Positions 17,173-25,444 of a DNA stretch of 64,000 nucleotides are shown piece by piece. Location: NCBI RefSeq assembly GCF_048323655.1, contig NZ_JBLUWW010000003.1, positions 744,001 through 808,000 on the forward strand, read 5' to 3'. The position numbers and the translations under genes were made by a program. This DNA is from Salinimicrobium soli (GTDB taxonomy: Bacteria > Bacteroidota > Bacteroidia > Flavobacteriales > Flavobacteriaceae). Each line of letters begins with the position of its first letter. Positions within the stretch are counted from its first letter, which is position 1. The notes under the pieces were generated by a model. It did no database searches. It was not told the origin of the DNA and saw only the letters and a list, made by a program, of their open reading frames with translations.

Positions 17173-18693
17173 TTACTTGAATTCTGCCTGATTGATACTC
17201 AGTCGCAGCTTGCGCATATAATCTTCCTTGAGCCAGTCACGGTAGTTCTTGGTACTGTTGCTAATGCAATAGGAATATCTTCTTATTCTGTAAGCTATAT
17301 CTTCCTGAAGTTCCTTTGCCAACAGGCGCGCATCAAACACGTCTTCACTGTTCTCCACACACATCCTGGTATGCTGCTCCAGCGAACGCTCCAGGACTGT
17401 TTTTGAACGCAGTCCTTTAGAGATGATATCATCGTATTCGGCTTCCACATCGAAACTTACATCTTCAGTCTTCTCAAACTTCATACGCAGTTCCTTCGGC
17501 ATCTCATACCTGAAATTCTGTTCGATCTCCTCATCACTAACCAGGTTTTCCAGGAAGTAATCGGGCGATCTGAAGATCTGTTTCCAGTCTACGGGCGCAC
17601 TCCAAAGCCCGAACCTAGCAGCATTATTACCAAGGTCAATAACGGTAAATTCGCTTTTTCCCGGTAGGACCCGTGAGCCACGACCTATCATCTGGTAATA
17701 GAGAGTTAGGGATTTTGTAGCTCTGTTTAGAATAATGGATTCGACGGTAGGTTCATCAAATCCGGTGGTCAGAATACTAACCGATGTAAGAATAGCATCC
17801 GGCTTCTTTTTGAACCATTTCAGGATATCCTTCCGGTCCTGTTTACTGGTGGTATTATCTAGGTGGCGAATGTCAAATCCGGCATTTCTGAAGGTCTCAT
17901 ATACTTCTATCGAGGTGTTGATCCCGTTATTGAAAATGAGGGTCTTCTTGCCCATTGATTTCTCCATATATGCATCCAGCAGCTTTTCCTGCATGGAAAA
18001 GTTGGAATAAAGTTCTTCGGAGGATTTCACGGTATAATCCCCATTGATCCCCACCTTCAGCGTTGATAACCCAACATCATAGCTGTAGGTGTTCGCCTTG
18101 GCTAAAAAGCCTTTTTCGATAAGGGAACTAATGGAATCTCCAACAATAAGTTCCCGGTAATTATCCTTCATCGGTAATTTGATGTTGGAGCTCAACGGCG
18201 TTGCAGTCACACCAAGAATAAAACACTTATTGAAGAACTTAAAGAGTTTCCTGAAAGAGTTGTAGTGGGCCTCATCAATAATGACCATTCCCAGGTTATC
18301 CAGCTCTACCTTATCATCATTCAGCCGGTTGTTAAGGGTTTCAACCATAGCTACAAAACACATATACTGGTCCTGGTCTGGCAGTTCCTTGATCTTGCTG
18401 TTGATGATCTTATTGCGCACTCCAAACCCGGTAAGCATTCTTGAGGTTTGTTTGCACAACTCGATTCGGTGTGTAAGGATGAGCACCTTTTTATTGGTAC
18501 GTTGAATATATTCCCGCACGATCTGGGAGAAGATCACAGTTTTACCTCCACCTGTAGGCAGTTGGTAAAGTAGGTTATAGCGTTCCGGATGGGCTTCCAG
18601 AACCTCAAAGATCTTTTCTATGTCCTTTTGCTGATAATCATAAAGTTCTTTGTCAACTGTTTTCTCTTCAATTCCGAATGTATCCTGCGTCAT
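17173..18693 (-). CDS. DEAD/DEAH-box SF2 helicase
   Basis: A 506-residue superfamily 2 helicase. Motif I is LPTGGGKT (residues 45-52), motif II DEAH in VIIDEAHYN, motif III VTATPL, and motif VI QMIGRGSR. It has both helicase halves but no extra nuclease, methylase or zinc domain. The C-terminal 100 residues are unassigned. It resembles the SSL2/type I restriction R-subunit-like helicases found as single genes in Bacteroidota. Function in DNA metabolism is likely. It has its own promoter (TTTG-N20-TATTTTTG) just upstream and is divergent from the Crp/Fnr gene. Confidence 0.85.
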   Translation of the reverse strand: MTQDTFGIEEKTVDKELYDYQQKDIEKIFEVLEAHPERYNLLYQLPTGGGKTVIFSQIVREYIQRTNKKVLILTHRIELCKQTSRMLTGFGVRNKIINSKIKELPDQDQYMCFVAMVETLNNRLNDDKVELDNLGMVIIDEAHYNSFRKLFKFFNKCFILGVTATPLSSNIKLPMKDNYRELIVGDSISSLIEKGFLAKANTYSYDVGLSTLKVGINGDYTVKSSEELYSNFSMQEKLLDAYMEKSMGKKTLIFNNGINTSIEVYETFRNAGFDIRHLDNTTSKQDRKDILKWFKKKPDAILTSVSILTTGFDEPTVESIILNRATKSLTLYYQMIGRGSRVLPGKSEFTVIDLGNNAARFGLWSAPVDWKQIFRSPDYFLENLVSDEEIEQNFRYEMPKELRMKFEKTEDVSFDVEAEYDDIISKGLRSKTVLERSLEQHTRMCVENSEDVFDARLLAKELQEDIAYRIRRYSYCISNSTKNYRDWLKEDYMRKLRLSINQAEFK

Positions 18694-18718
18694 GTGTTTT
18701 GTTTCAATTGCAATTTTG

Positions 18719-18750
18719 CAAAAATAGCTGATTTTAAAGGTATACTCAAA
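18719..18750 (-). promoter_or_regulatory. promoter for the helicase gene
   Basis: On the minus strand TTTG (plus 18747-18750) lies exactly 20 bp upstream of TATTTTTG (18719-18726), a perfect match to the Bacteroidota sigma consensus TTTG-N19/20-TAnnTTTG. It is the best full promoter match in the window. Confidence 0.75.
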
Positions 18751-18889
18751 TTTTTCCGCAGAAAAACTGAAAGAGTTTTCCTTCCTCTTTTACATCAGGA
18801 CTTCTTTTTATCCTTTTCAAAAATCAGTATCTTTATAAATCCCCTTTTAAAATCTTCCCCCGTTAATGTAGTCATAATGCCAATTGAAG

Positions 18890-19591
18890 ATGAGAAAGAA
18901 TAATAAATGGGATATATATAAGAGGGCAATTAAGAATAATAAACTGCTGAAGGATCTATCACCCGAAAAACTTGATGATTTTTTAGATGAAGTGGAAGAA
19001 GAGATCTGGCCCCCCGATACCTGCAGCATTAATAAACCGGCTACTGTAAATTATTTTCACTTTATAGTTTCCGGAAGGCTCAAAGTCTATAAAGTGGATC
19101 CTGCCACCGGTAGGGAATTCACTCTTTTTCTGTTAAAGGAAGATGATGTCTTCGATGTGCTCTGTCTGCTCGACGGGCACCGGCATGATGTATTCTATGA
19201 AACCCTGGACCGGGTAGTGATGTTGGCTATTCCCATGGATAGAATGCGCCAGTACATTCAGCAAAATCCATTGATCAATGAGAACCTTCTGCCCTACCTA
19301 AGTGAACAGATGAGGATACTGGAAGAGTACGCTTCCAACATCACCCTGATCGATATTTCGACCCGGTTGGCCAAACTGATCCTGAACAATATTAACGCTG
19401 AATCTCATCAACTGGAGCTTATTAACGATCTTTCCAATGAGGAACTGGCCAATCTTATAGGTTCCACCCGTGCTGTTGTGAACCGTCACCTACAGGATTT
19501 TAAGACCGAAGGTATTCTAAACCTTGGCCGCGAAAAAGTAGAGATCAGGAACCTGGAGCTACTGCTCAATAAAGCGAAACACCGTACGTAA
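18890..19591 (+). CDS. Crp/Fnr-family transcriptional regulator
   Basis: A 233-residue regulator; ATG 18890 is preferred to a TTG six bases upstream. It has an N-terminal cyclic-nucleotide-binding-type barrel (FHFIVSGRLKVYKVDP...FTLFLLKEDDVF, about residues 40-130) and a C-terminal helix-turn-helix (SNEELANLIGSTRAVVNRHL, about 180-200). No cysteines are placed for an Fe-S cluster as in Fnr, and the usual cAMP-contact residues cannot be confirmed, so the ligand is unknown. It lies just upstream of the two secreted paralogues and could regulate them, but this is only positional. Confidence 0.88.
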   Translation: MRKNNKWDIYKRAIKNNKLLKDLSPEKLDDFLDEVEEEIWPPDTCSINKPATVNYFHFIVSGRLKVYKVDPATGREFTLFLLKEDDVFDVLCLLDGHRHDVFYETLDRVVMLAIPMDRMRQYIQQNPLINENLLPYLSEQMRILEEYASNITLIDISTRLAKLILNNINAESHQLELINDLSNEELANLIGSTRAVVNRHLQDFKTEGILNLGREKVEIRNLELLLNKAKHRT

Positions 19592-19622
19592 CGGGCTCTC
19601 CTGTAGCACAATCTTTGTCTTT

Positions 19623-19667
19623 TGATACCTAGGTAGTTTTACTATTCACAAAGCGGTTGTAATTTAG
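19623..19667 (+). promoter_or_regulatory. palindromic operator and -7 box before the gene at 19691
   Basis: TGATACCTAGGTAGT (19623-19637) contains the perfect 10-bp palindrome TACCTAGGTA (19626-19635). Twenty-four bases later comes TAATTTAG (19660-19667), a -7-like element. The same arrangement and spacing occurs at 20335-20379. TAC...GTA palindromes resemble the sites of LuxR/NarL-type regulators; the regulator is unknown. Confidence 0.5.
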
Positions 19668-19690
19668 AGTAGATTCTAAATTATATAGTT

Positions 19691-20239
19691 ATGAAAAAGC
19701 TAATGGCAGGTCTGTTACTCATATGCTTTACAGGTGTGATGCAGGCACAAATTGAAGAGCTTAAGGAAGCGACCATTGATTATCGGCCTGTTTCCATGAA
19801 GCTGGACCCTGGAACCCAGTCTGTTACAATTGACATCCCCGAAGAATATGTGGGTGAGTTCCAAAGTAATCCTCTTGACTTTGCAAAAAGAAAGTTCAAT
19901 GTAAATCAACTGATCCAGGAAAACAAAGGATCTGATTATACAGACTTTCAAGTTTTTTTCAATACCGATAAAGGATATATGGTTGCCAATTATGATGATG
20001 AAGGGGAATTAGTATCCACTTTCCAACGATTCAAAGATGCAGCTTTGCCAGACGACGCCAGAAAAGAGATCATGAAAAAGATCAAGGGTGCCCAGGTAAT
20101 GGATGTAAGACATATTGTTATAAGTGATGGTTGGAATATTGACAAAGAGTACTACAAAGTTAAAATTAAAGATGGCGATAAAGTAAAAAGAGTACGTTTG
20201 AACAAAACAAATAGAGGGATAAGTCTCGCCGGATATTAG
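19691..20239 (+). CDS. secreted protein, tandem paralogue A
   Basis: A 182-residue protein with signal peptide MKKLMAGLLLICFTGVMQAQ. The mature part is mixed alpha/beta: DYRPVSMKLDPGTQSVTID, FQSNPLDFAKRKFNVNQLIQ, DYTDFQVFFNTDKGY and a C-terminal KVKIKDGDKVKRVRLNKTNR. It aligns over its whole length with the protein at 20409, clearly a tandem duplicate. No known domain is recognised. Probably periplasmic or secreted. Its promoter carries the TACYTARGTA palindrome shared with the paralogue, so both likely respond to the same signal. Confidence 0.72.
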   Translation: MKKLMAGLLLICFTGVMQAQIEELKEATIDYRPVSMKLDPGTQSVTIDIPEEYVGEFQSNPLDFAKRKFNVNQLIQENKGSDYTDFQVFFNTDKGYMVANYDDEGELVSTFQRFKDAALPDDARKEIMKKIKGAQVMDVRHIVISDGWNIDKEYYKVKIKDGDKVKRVRLNKTNRGISLAGY

Positions 20240-20261
20240 ACCCTCAAAAACAGGAGATAAA

Positions 20262-20313
20262 AGAATAGCAGCTGAGGCAATCGCAGTAATAGTGCGGCTT
20301 CAGCTGCTATTCT
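20262..20313 (+). terminator. strong hairpin after the gene at 19691
   Basis: Perfect 14-bp arms AGAATAGCAGCTGA (20262-20275) and TCAGCTGCTATTCT (20300-20313), with an internal CGCA/TGCG stem, followed by ATTTTAAAATTT. Probably terminates the first paralogue, so the second is transcribed from its own promoter. Confidence 0.75.
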
Positions 20314-20334
20314 ATTTTAAAATTTAACAGGATC

Positions 20335-20379
20335 TGATACTTAAGTAGTATTCTTTTTTCGAAACCCGGAGTAATTTTA
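20335..20379 (+). promoter_or_regulatory. palindromic operator and -7 box before the gene at 20409
   Basis: TGATACTTAAGTAGT (20335-20349) includes the perfect palindrome TACTTAAGTA (20338-20347). TAATTTTA (20372-20379) follows with exactly the same 24-base gap as the copy before 19691. Confidence 0.5.
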
Positions 20380-20408
20380 TCTCTTAGAAATCCATTAAAA
20401 TGTGTGCT

Positions 20409-20954
20409 ATGAAAAATTTATTATTCGGATTGCTTCTGATGTGTTTTGTTGGCGTCGGACATTCCCAGATCGTGTTGGATGAGACCAGGTTGGAATATAA
20501 ACCTGTCTCATTAAAAATGGACCCTGTGAATCATGAACTGGTGGTCAAGGTTAAAGAAAAGGCATATGGAGAATTTCAGAAAGATCCGCTTGCATTCGTG
20601 AAGAACCATTTCAATGTTCAACAGTTCATTAGAGATAACGAAAAACTAGGATATGATTCCTATGAGATTGTCTTTAAAAACAGAGCCGGACAACTTTTCA
20701 CAACATTTGATAATAAGGGAGAACTGATCGGTTCAAGACAAAGATTTAAAAACGTCCCCATACCAGACGACACAAAATTAGCTATCCTTGAAAAGTACAG
20801 AGATGCAAAAATTTTGAGCAACAGGTATGCTGCTTATTCTAAATCCTGGAATATAGAAAAAGAGGTCTACAAAGTAAAATTACAGGATGGTGACAAAGTA
20901 AGAAGACTAAAAATTCAGAGAGACGCACAGGGTATAACCCTGGCAGGTTTATAA
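20409..20954 (+). CDS. secreted protein, tandem paralogue B
   Basis: A 181-residue protein with signal peptide MKNLLFGLLLMCFVGVGHSQ; the ATG at 20409 is chosen because it matches the paralogue's start (an earlier ATG at 20400 adds three residues). The sequence parallels the gene at 19691: EYKPVSLKMDP, GEFQKDPLAFVKNHFNVQQF, YDSYEIVFKNRAGQLFTT, and the end KVKLQDGDKVRRLKI. Similarity is moderate, so the duplication is old or the copies have diverged. Function unknown; secreted or periplasmic. Confidence 0.72.
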   Translation: MKNLLFGLLLMCFVGVGHSQIVLDETRLEYKPVSLKMDPVNHELVVKVKEKAYGEFQKDPLAFVKNHFNVQQFIRDNEKLGYDSYEIVFKNRAGQLFTTFDNKGELIGSRQRFKNVPIPDDTKLAILEKYRDAKILSNRYAAYSKSWNIEKEVYKVKLQDGDKVRRLKIQRDAQGITLAGL

Positions 20955-20971
20955 ATCACGCTTGGGTCAAC

Positions 20972-21000
20972 AAAAGCCGGTCTAATAAACCGGCCTTTTT
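20972..21000. terminator. bidirectional terminator
   Basis: GCCGGT (20976-20981) and ACCGGC (20989-20994) make a short stem flanked by AAAA and CTTTTT. It separates the second paralogue from the convergent cysM gene. Confidence 0.75.
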
Positions 21001-21886
21001 ATTGGTCAAAGAGATCTGAGGAAAGGTAGCGGTCTCCACGGTCACAGATGATGCTCACTACAATTCCGCTCTTCAATTCGTTACATAGTCGCACCGCAGC
21101 TGCAGTGGCACCCCCGCTGCTCATTCCGGCAAAGATGCCTTCTTCTTCAGCCAGGCGTATAGTCATTTTGCGTGCTTCAGCCTCACTAACCTCCATAATT
21201 TCATCTACCTTATTCCTGTCAAAGATTGCAGGTAAATACTCCTGCGGCCATTTCCGGATACCGGGTATACTTGCTCCATCCTTAGGCTGCACCCCCACTA
21301 TCTGAATATTTTTATTTTTTTCCTTGAGGAAAGTAGAGGTGCCCATGATGGTGCCTGTTGTACCCATCGAAGAAACAAAATGCGTCACCTTTTGATCAGT
21401 ATCCCGCCAGATCTCCGGTCCCGTGCTGTGGTAATGCGCTTTCCAGTTATCATCGTTCCCAAACTGGTTCAGCATAAAGTATCTCCCCTTCTCTACCTGT
21501 TCTTCAGCATAATCCCGTGATCCCTCAATTCCCCTGTCAGCTCCTGTAAGGATCACTTTAGCACCATAAGCCCGCATGGTCTTTACCCGCTCTACAGTAG
21601 AATTTTCGGGCATGACAAGCTCGATATCCAGATCTAACAGCCGGGCTACCATCGCCAGAGCTATTCCCGTATTTCCACTGGTAGCTTCAATAAGCTTTGT
21701 CTCTTTACTGATCTCCCCCCTTTCCAAGGCTTTCCTGATCATATTATAGGCCGGACGATCTTTAACGCTCCCTCCCGGATTCTGACCCTCCAGTTTAAAT
21801 AATAATTTAACGTTAGGATTTTTCACAAGGTTTTGGGCCTCTACCAGCGGAGTGTTCCCTATAAGATCCAGTACAGTTTGGCTCAT
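20999..21886 (-). CDS. cysM: cysteine synthase B-type (O-acetylserine sulfhydrylase)
   Basis: A 295-residue pyridoxal-phosphate enzyme. The Schiff-base Lys is K42 in PGGSVKDRPA, and the phosphate/substrate loop SGNTG is at 70-74. The Gly-rich phosphate site is DKVDE...GMSSGGATAA. Length of about 295-300 with a short C terminus favours the CysM subfamily over CysK. It makes cysteine from O-acetylserine and sulfide or thiosulfate. The start overlaps the cysE stop by 4 bp (21883-21886), giving a translationally coupled cysE-cysM operon that covers both steps. Confidence 0.92.
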   Translation of the reverse strand: MSQTVLDLIGNTPLVEAQNLVKNPNVKLLFKLEGQNPGGSVKDRPAYNMIRKALERGEISKETKLIEATSGNTGIALAMVARLLDLDIELVMPENSTVERVKTMRAYGAKVILTGADRGIEGSRDYAEEQVEKGRYFMLNQFGNDDNWKAHYHSTGPEIWRDTDQKVTHFVSSMGTTGTIMGTSTFLKEKNKNIQIVGVQPKDGASIPGIRKWPQEYLPAIFDRNKVDEIMEVSEAEARKMTIRLAEEEGIFAGMSSGGATAAAVRLCNELKSGIVVSIICDRGDRYLSSDLFDQ

Positions 21887-22671
21887 TGCTGTCGGTTTTT
21901 GATTTTTATCTGTGGGCTGTGAGTGACGAAAGAATTTGGGGCTACCGAAGTGGTAAGCCAGGTATTACCGCCAATGATACTATCAGCACCAATAATTGTC
22001 TGTCCTCCAAGAATAGTTGCATTTGCATAGATGGTCACATTATCTTCAATGGTAGGATGCCTTTTCTGGTTCCTTAAATCCCGCTCAACGTACAATGCAC
22101 CTAAGGTCACACCCTGGTAAAGTTTCACGTTGTTCTTTATCACTGCAGTTTCCCCAATTACTACTCCAGTCGCATGGTCTATAAAAAACGATTCTCCTAT
22201 TTGGGCGCCGGGATTGATATCTGTACCCGTTAATTTATGGGCCCACTCTGTCATTAGCCTGGGCAATAAAGGCAGGTTCATTTTATAGAATTCATGGCTC
22301 AACCGATAAACGGCTATGGCAAAGAATCCGGGGTATGAAAGATATACTTCTTCTACAGAGTTGGCGGCAGGGTCATTATTAGCAATAGCCGTAGCGTCCT
22401 TGTTCAGTAATTCCAAAATGCCCGGCAATTTACTGCAATAAGCTTCCCACACCTCCTTACAGGATTTTTCCGGCTTCCAGCACACAAGTTCAGCCAACTC
22501 CTCAAAATCAAATGCGAGTTTCTCGAGATTCTCCTTTACCGGGGTATCTTCATCAAACAGGGTATAAAAAAGGCTTTTTGTAAAGGCTTCTGCACGTTCC
22601 TTGATCCTCAATTTAAGATGAGGAAGACGTTTCTGAGCATTTATTTGTTCAATGATCTTCTCGTGTTGCAT
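21883..22671 (-). CDS. cysE: serine O-acetyltransferase
   Basis: A 262-residue enzyme that acetylates L-serine with acetyl-CoA, the first committed step of cysteine synthesis. The N-terminal 120 residues are helical. The C-terminal part has left-handed beta-helix hexapeptides: GTDINPGAQIGESFFIDHATGVVIGETAVI, then VKLYQGVTLG and GADSIIGGNTWL. The first residues of that helix carry the catalytic His in the DHATG region. It is of the plant/EpsC-like longer form common in Bacteroidota. Upstream of cysM and overlapping it by 4 bp. Confidence 0.9.
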   Translation of the reverse strand: MQHEKIIEQINAQKRLPHLKLRIKERAEAFTKSLFYTLFDEDTPVKENLEKLAFDFEELAELVCWKPEKSCKEVWEAYCSKLPGILELLNKDATAIANNDPAANSVEEVYLSYPGFFAIAVYRLSHEFYKMNLPLLPRLMTEWAHKLTGTDINPGAQIGESFFIDHATGVVIGETAVIKNNVKLYQGVTLGALYVERDLRNQKRHPTIEDNVTIYANATILGGQTIIGADSIIGGNTWLTTSVAPNSFVTHSPQIKIKNRQQ

Positions 22672-22840
22672 CGTGCAAAAAATTTAAGCTTTAAAGGTAC
22701 GCTTATTCTATAAAGAAAAAGAATTCGGTCTTGGTTGTACAAACTTTAACTACTAAAGAAGAGTTAAAATGACAGGCCTCTAAATCATTAAACATCAATG
22801 TATTGTAAATTTATTTTATTAATCAAAAAACTTAATTGCC

Positions 22841-22960
22841 ATGGCACAACAAGATCCAAAAAAACAACAGCAACAGCAAAAAAAGGAAGCTGAACCTAGA
22901 AAAGGTGCACAAAAATCTGAACCAAGAAAACAACAATCCGGTAAACACGAAAAGAAATAG
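22841..22960 (+). CDS. small basic Gln/Lys-rich protein, 39 aa
   Basis: Short frame: ATG 22841, TAG 22958. The peptide starts MAQQDPKKQQQQQKK and is Gln/Lys/Glu-rich throughout, with no hydrophobic core, so it is likely intrinsically disordered and possibly nucleic-acid binding. A -7-like TAAATTTA lies about 30 bp upstream and a terminator follows. The coding call rests on these flanks and an uninterrupted frame; composition alone could also arise from low-complexity DNA. Confidence 0.5.
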   Translation: MAQQDPKKQQQQQKKEAEPRKGAQKSEPRKQQSGKHEKK

Positions 22961-22997
22961 TTTCCGGCATACAATTTACATTTGAGTTTGTTTTTAG

Positions 22998-23017
22998 GCC
23001 ACCTCACAAGGGTGGCT
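22998..23017. terminator. hairpin between convergent genes
   Basis: GCCACC (22998-23003) and GGTGGC (23011-23016) form a stem with a short loop, with T runs on both sides. It terminates the small basic gene and the FUSC gene read from the other strand. Confidence 0.7.
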
Positions 23018-25237
23018 TTATACTTTCGTAGATTTCTGTAACTCTTTGATGTTCAGTGACCATTCATGTAGCCACTTCAACTGTTCATTCACCAGCTGCA
23101 CCTCCTGTAGTTGTGAACGCAGCTCCTCACTTATTGCTTCTTTTCCTTCCGCTTTTTCATTCATTCTTTGATCCACCAAAGCCTGGTAGAGCTCCCTGTA
23201 GTAATTGTCGGCAGCTTCCAGATCCTGCTGCTGAACTTCAATACTATTTTGGGTTTGCTTCAGATTTTCCTGTATGGCCCGCATATAGGTCAGGAAATGT
23301 GAAGAAGCTTTGGTAGTGGCCTGGGAGCGAATAAAGGTGCCCAGGGATGCCGCCGAATTGAGGAACTCCTGGTTGAGGGACACCATACGAAAGGTTTCAG
23401 AAAGCTCCTCACCTGATTTTGGTTCCTGCGCCATTCTTTGAAAAGCGGCGTTGAGATCACCAATGGCCAAAAATGCCTTTTTTCGGGCCAATCGGTAAGC
23501 CGATGCAGAGGTTGATCTATCAACATAATAGGATTCGATCTCCTTCAAAAAAGCGACATTCGCTTTTATACTATCCTGTATGTAATTATGTATGGTGTGA
23601 TATTCCCAGGTAGGCCAAAGAAATTTATTACCCAAAAAGGCCAGAACCGCCCCCACTAAGGTATCAAGCATCCGGAACTTTATCACGTCCAGCACATCTG
23701 GCCGTAAAAGGCTATAGACAAAGACCACATTTAAAGTAATAAAAGCCGCTGCAGTCTTGTAGTTCTTCTGGATCATTGAAAAAGCCAGTACCAACGTAAT
23801 AATGGCAAAAATCCCATAGACCGTTTTGTTCTGCACCAGCAATACAATGGTCACAGCAATGGCGCCTCCAATAAGAGTACCGTATAGTCGTTGTTTATAA
23901 CGATCACGAGTAAGCGCATAACCCGGTCTCATGATCACCAGCGTAGTAAGGAGGATCCAGTAAGAGTTCTGAAATTCAAAAATGCGTCCAATGAAAAATC
24001 CTACTACCAGGACCACGGTGAGGCGAAGGGAATGCCGAAAAATGGGAGATTTAATATCCAGGTTGTCCTGAAAGGTCTTTAGATCATAGTCCTGCGTACT
24101 AAGGAATTTTACTGCTTCCTGCGGATTTAATTTGAAGTCTTTCTTATCCACATACTCGTGAAGCAACCTCCGTATAGAATTTATCTTTTGATTTTGACGG
24201 TCTTTAAAAACCAGCAAATTCCTGTAGACCAAGAGGGTTTCCCTTTCTTTTGGAAGATCTGCCTCCTTTTCAAAATCTGAAAAGTTTTTCCACACTTTTT
24301 GTCGGTGAGCAGCCAGTTTCTCTAAGGTGAGGTCGTTCTTCTCCTGTTTCCATATCCGGCCGATCTTGCGCAACTCTTCGGCCATTAAAGAATTCCATTC
24401 CACCACAAGCTCCAGCCGCTCTTTATGATTCTTGAAAAGTTGCTGCATTTTGTCATTTTTGACAGGGTTGGCCATTCCGAGTTCCAGAATGTCCACAAGG
24501 TCCATGAAGATGAGCAATTTTCTTCTTACCACTCCAGATCTTCCGAAGTTTCTCCTTCCGGAGATCAACAGTTCCCTGAGGGTTTCATGTTTCTCATTGA
24601 GCAGCGTTTGCAGGCTTACCAGCTCCTTCTGAATTTCATCAGCTTCGGAAGGCGGACTTTTAAAAAACCTGTTTCGTACTTCCAGATAATCGGCTGTAAG
24701 GTCAAATGCTTCAGAAAGTAATTGGTCAGTTTCTCTTTTTCGGTTGAGATAGTGCAATAAGGCAGTCAATCCAAGATACCACAATCCACCTGCACCAATC
24801 AGTAAAGCCCGTTCCAGCACTGAGTTTTCCGCAGTGACATTGGCAAGGCTGAGAACCACGGCAAAAAGGCCCGAAAATGAGATCAGCGACGCCCGGAACC
24901 CATAAACCGATATCATTGAAAAACTGAACATGAGGATGATAAGAACAGGCACAAAGAAAAAGCTGTTAACGGCCGCATAACCGGCCAGCAAGCTCCCAAC
25001 TACGGCAATAAGTACCGAAAAGGAGACGCCAATTACCCTGCGCCTGATGCTTCCCGGCACATCGCTGGGAGAGGATAAAAGTACTCCCACTGCCATGGGT
25101 ATACCTATTGAAAGCCGGTCGAAATAACCTGTGACCAGAAGCGGTAGAACAGCGGCCAGGGCGAACCGGAAACCTTTGGAATAATCGGCTGCCTTTAAAA
25201 GGCTAAAAAATGAAGAGATCTCTTTCCGCAGGTTCAA
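23018..25237 (-). CDS. FUSC/YccS-family inner-membrane protein
   Basis: A 739-residue membrane protein with the layout of YccS/FUSC proteins. There is an N-terminal block of membrane segments (residues about 20-155), a long soluble helical section (180-390), a second block of six membrane segments (about 400-535) and a cytoplasmic C-terminal helical tail. Relatives are inner-membrane proteins linked to efflux of aromatic acids or to envelope stress; the substrate is not predictable. The 5' end is a TTG (no ATG is in frame near it), which is used because the following residues already belong to the first domain. Confidence 0.85.
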   Translation of the reverse strand: MNLRKEISSFFSLLKAADYSKGFRFALAAVLPLLVTGYFDRLSIGIPMAVGVLLSSPSDVPGSIRRRVIGVSFSVLIAVVGSLLAGYAAVNSFFFVPVLIILMFSFSMISVYGFRASLISFSGLFAVVLSLANVTAENSVLERALLIGAGGLWYLGLTALLHYLNRKRETDQLLSEAFDLTADYLEVRNRFFKSPPSEADEIQKELVSLQTLLNEKHETLRELLISGRRNFGRSGVVRRKLLIFMDLVDILELGMANPVKNDKMQQLFKNHKERLELVVEWNSLMAEELRKIGRIWKQEKNDLTLEKLAAHRQKVWKNFSDFEKEADLPKERETLLVYRNLLVFKDRQNQKINSIRRLLHEYVDKKDFKLNPQEAVKFLSTQDYDLKTFQDNLDIKSPIFRHSLRLTVVLVVGFFIGRIFEFQNSYWILLTTLVIMRPGYALTRDRYKQRLYGTLIGGAIAVTIVLLVQNKTVYGIFAIITLVLAFSMIQKNYKTAAAFITLNVVFVYSLLRPDVLDVIKFRMLDTLVGAVLAFLGNKFLWPTWEYHTIHNYIQDSIKANVAFLKEIESYYVDRSTSASAYRLARKKAFLAIGDLNAAFQRMAQEPKSGEELSETFRMVSLNQEFLNSAASLGTFIRSQATTKASSHFLTYMRAIQENLKQTQNSIEVQQQDLEAADNYYRELYQALVDQRMNEKAEGKEAISEELRSQLQEVQLVNEQLKWLHEWSLNIKELQKSTKV
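24448..24466. repeat. dyad motif copy inside the FUSC gene
   Basis: TTTTGTCATTTTTGACAGG within coding sequence. Matches the recurring dyad core (TGTCATTTTTGA) and shares a TTTTTGACAGG tail with the copy at 58865. Confidence 0.45.
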
Positions 25238-25344
25238 TAGTGAAAGTTTTGATAATGCAAAGCTACAGGTTTTGGGTGGATGCAGGAGCCGGAAAGGCCA
25301 TTTTAGACAGGTACATAGATTTAACCTTTAATTAGTAAAACCGC

Positions 25345-25376
25345 TTTGGTTAGGGCATGAGAGGATTGTAATTTTA
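25345..25376 (+). promoter_or_regulatory. promoter before the gene at 25445
   Basis: TTTG (25345-25348), 20 bp, TAATTTTA (25369-25376): close to the Bacteroidota consensus with one mismatch in the -7 box. Positioned about 70 bp upstream of the start. Confidence 0.6.
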
Positions 25377-25388
25377 GAAAAACGGAGG

Positions 25389-25405
25389 AAAAATGTCACT
25401 TTTGA
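25389..25405. repeat. dyad motif copy downstream of a promoter
   Basis: AAAAATGTCACTTTTGA in the 5' untranslated region of the gene at 25445, roughly 13 bp past the -7 box. Position suggests it would be inside or just after the transcription start. Confidence 0.5.
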
Positions 25406-25444
25406 CGCCTCTTTCTTCTGAGATATAAATTAAAAAACAATTCT

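Noticed and set aside
25257..25337. 26-residue plus-strand frame with start MQSYRF
   Set aside because: No promoter or conservation evidence, too short and lies in the promoter zone of the gene at 25445.
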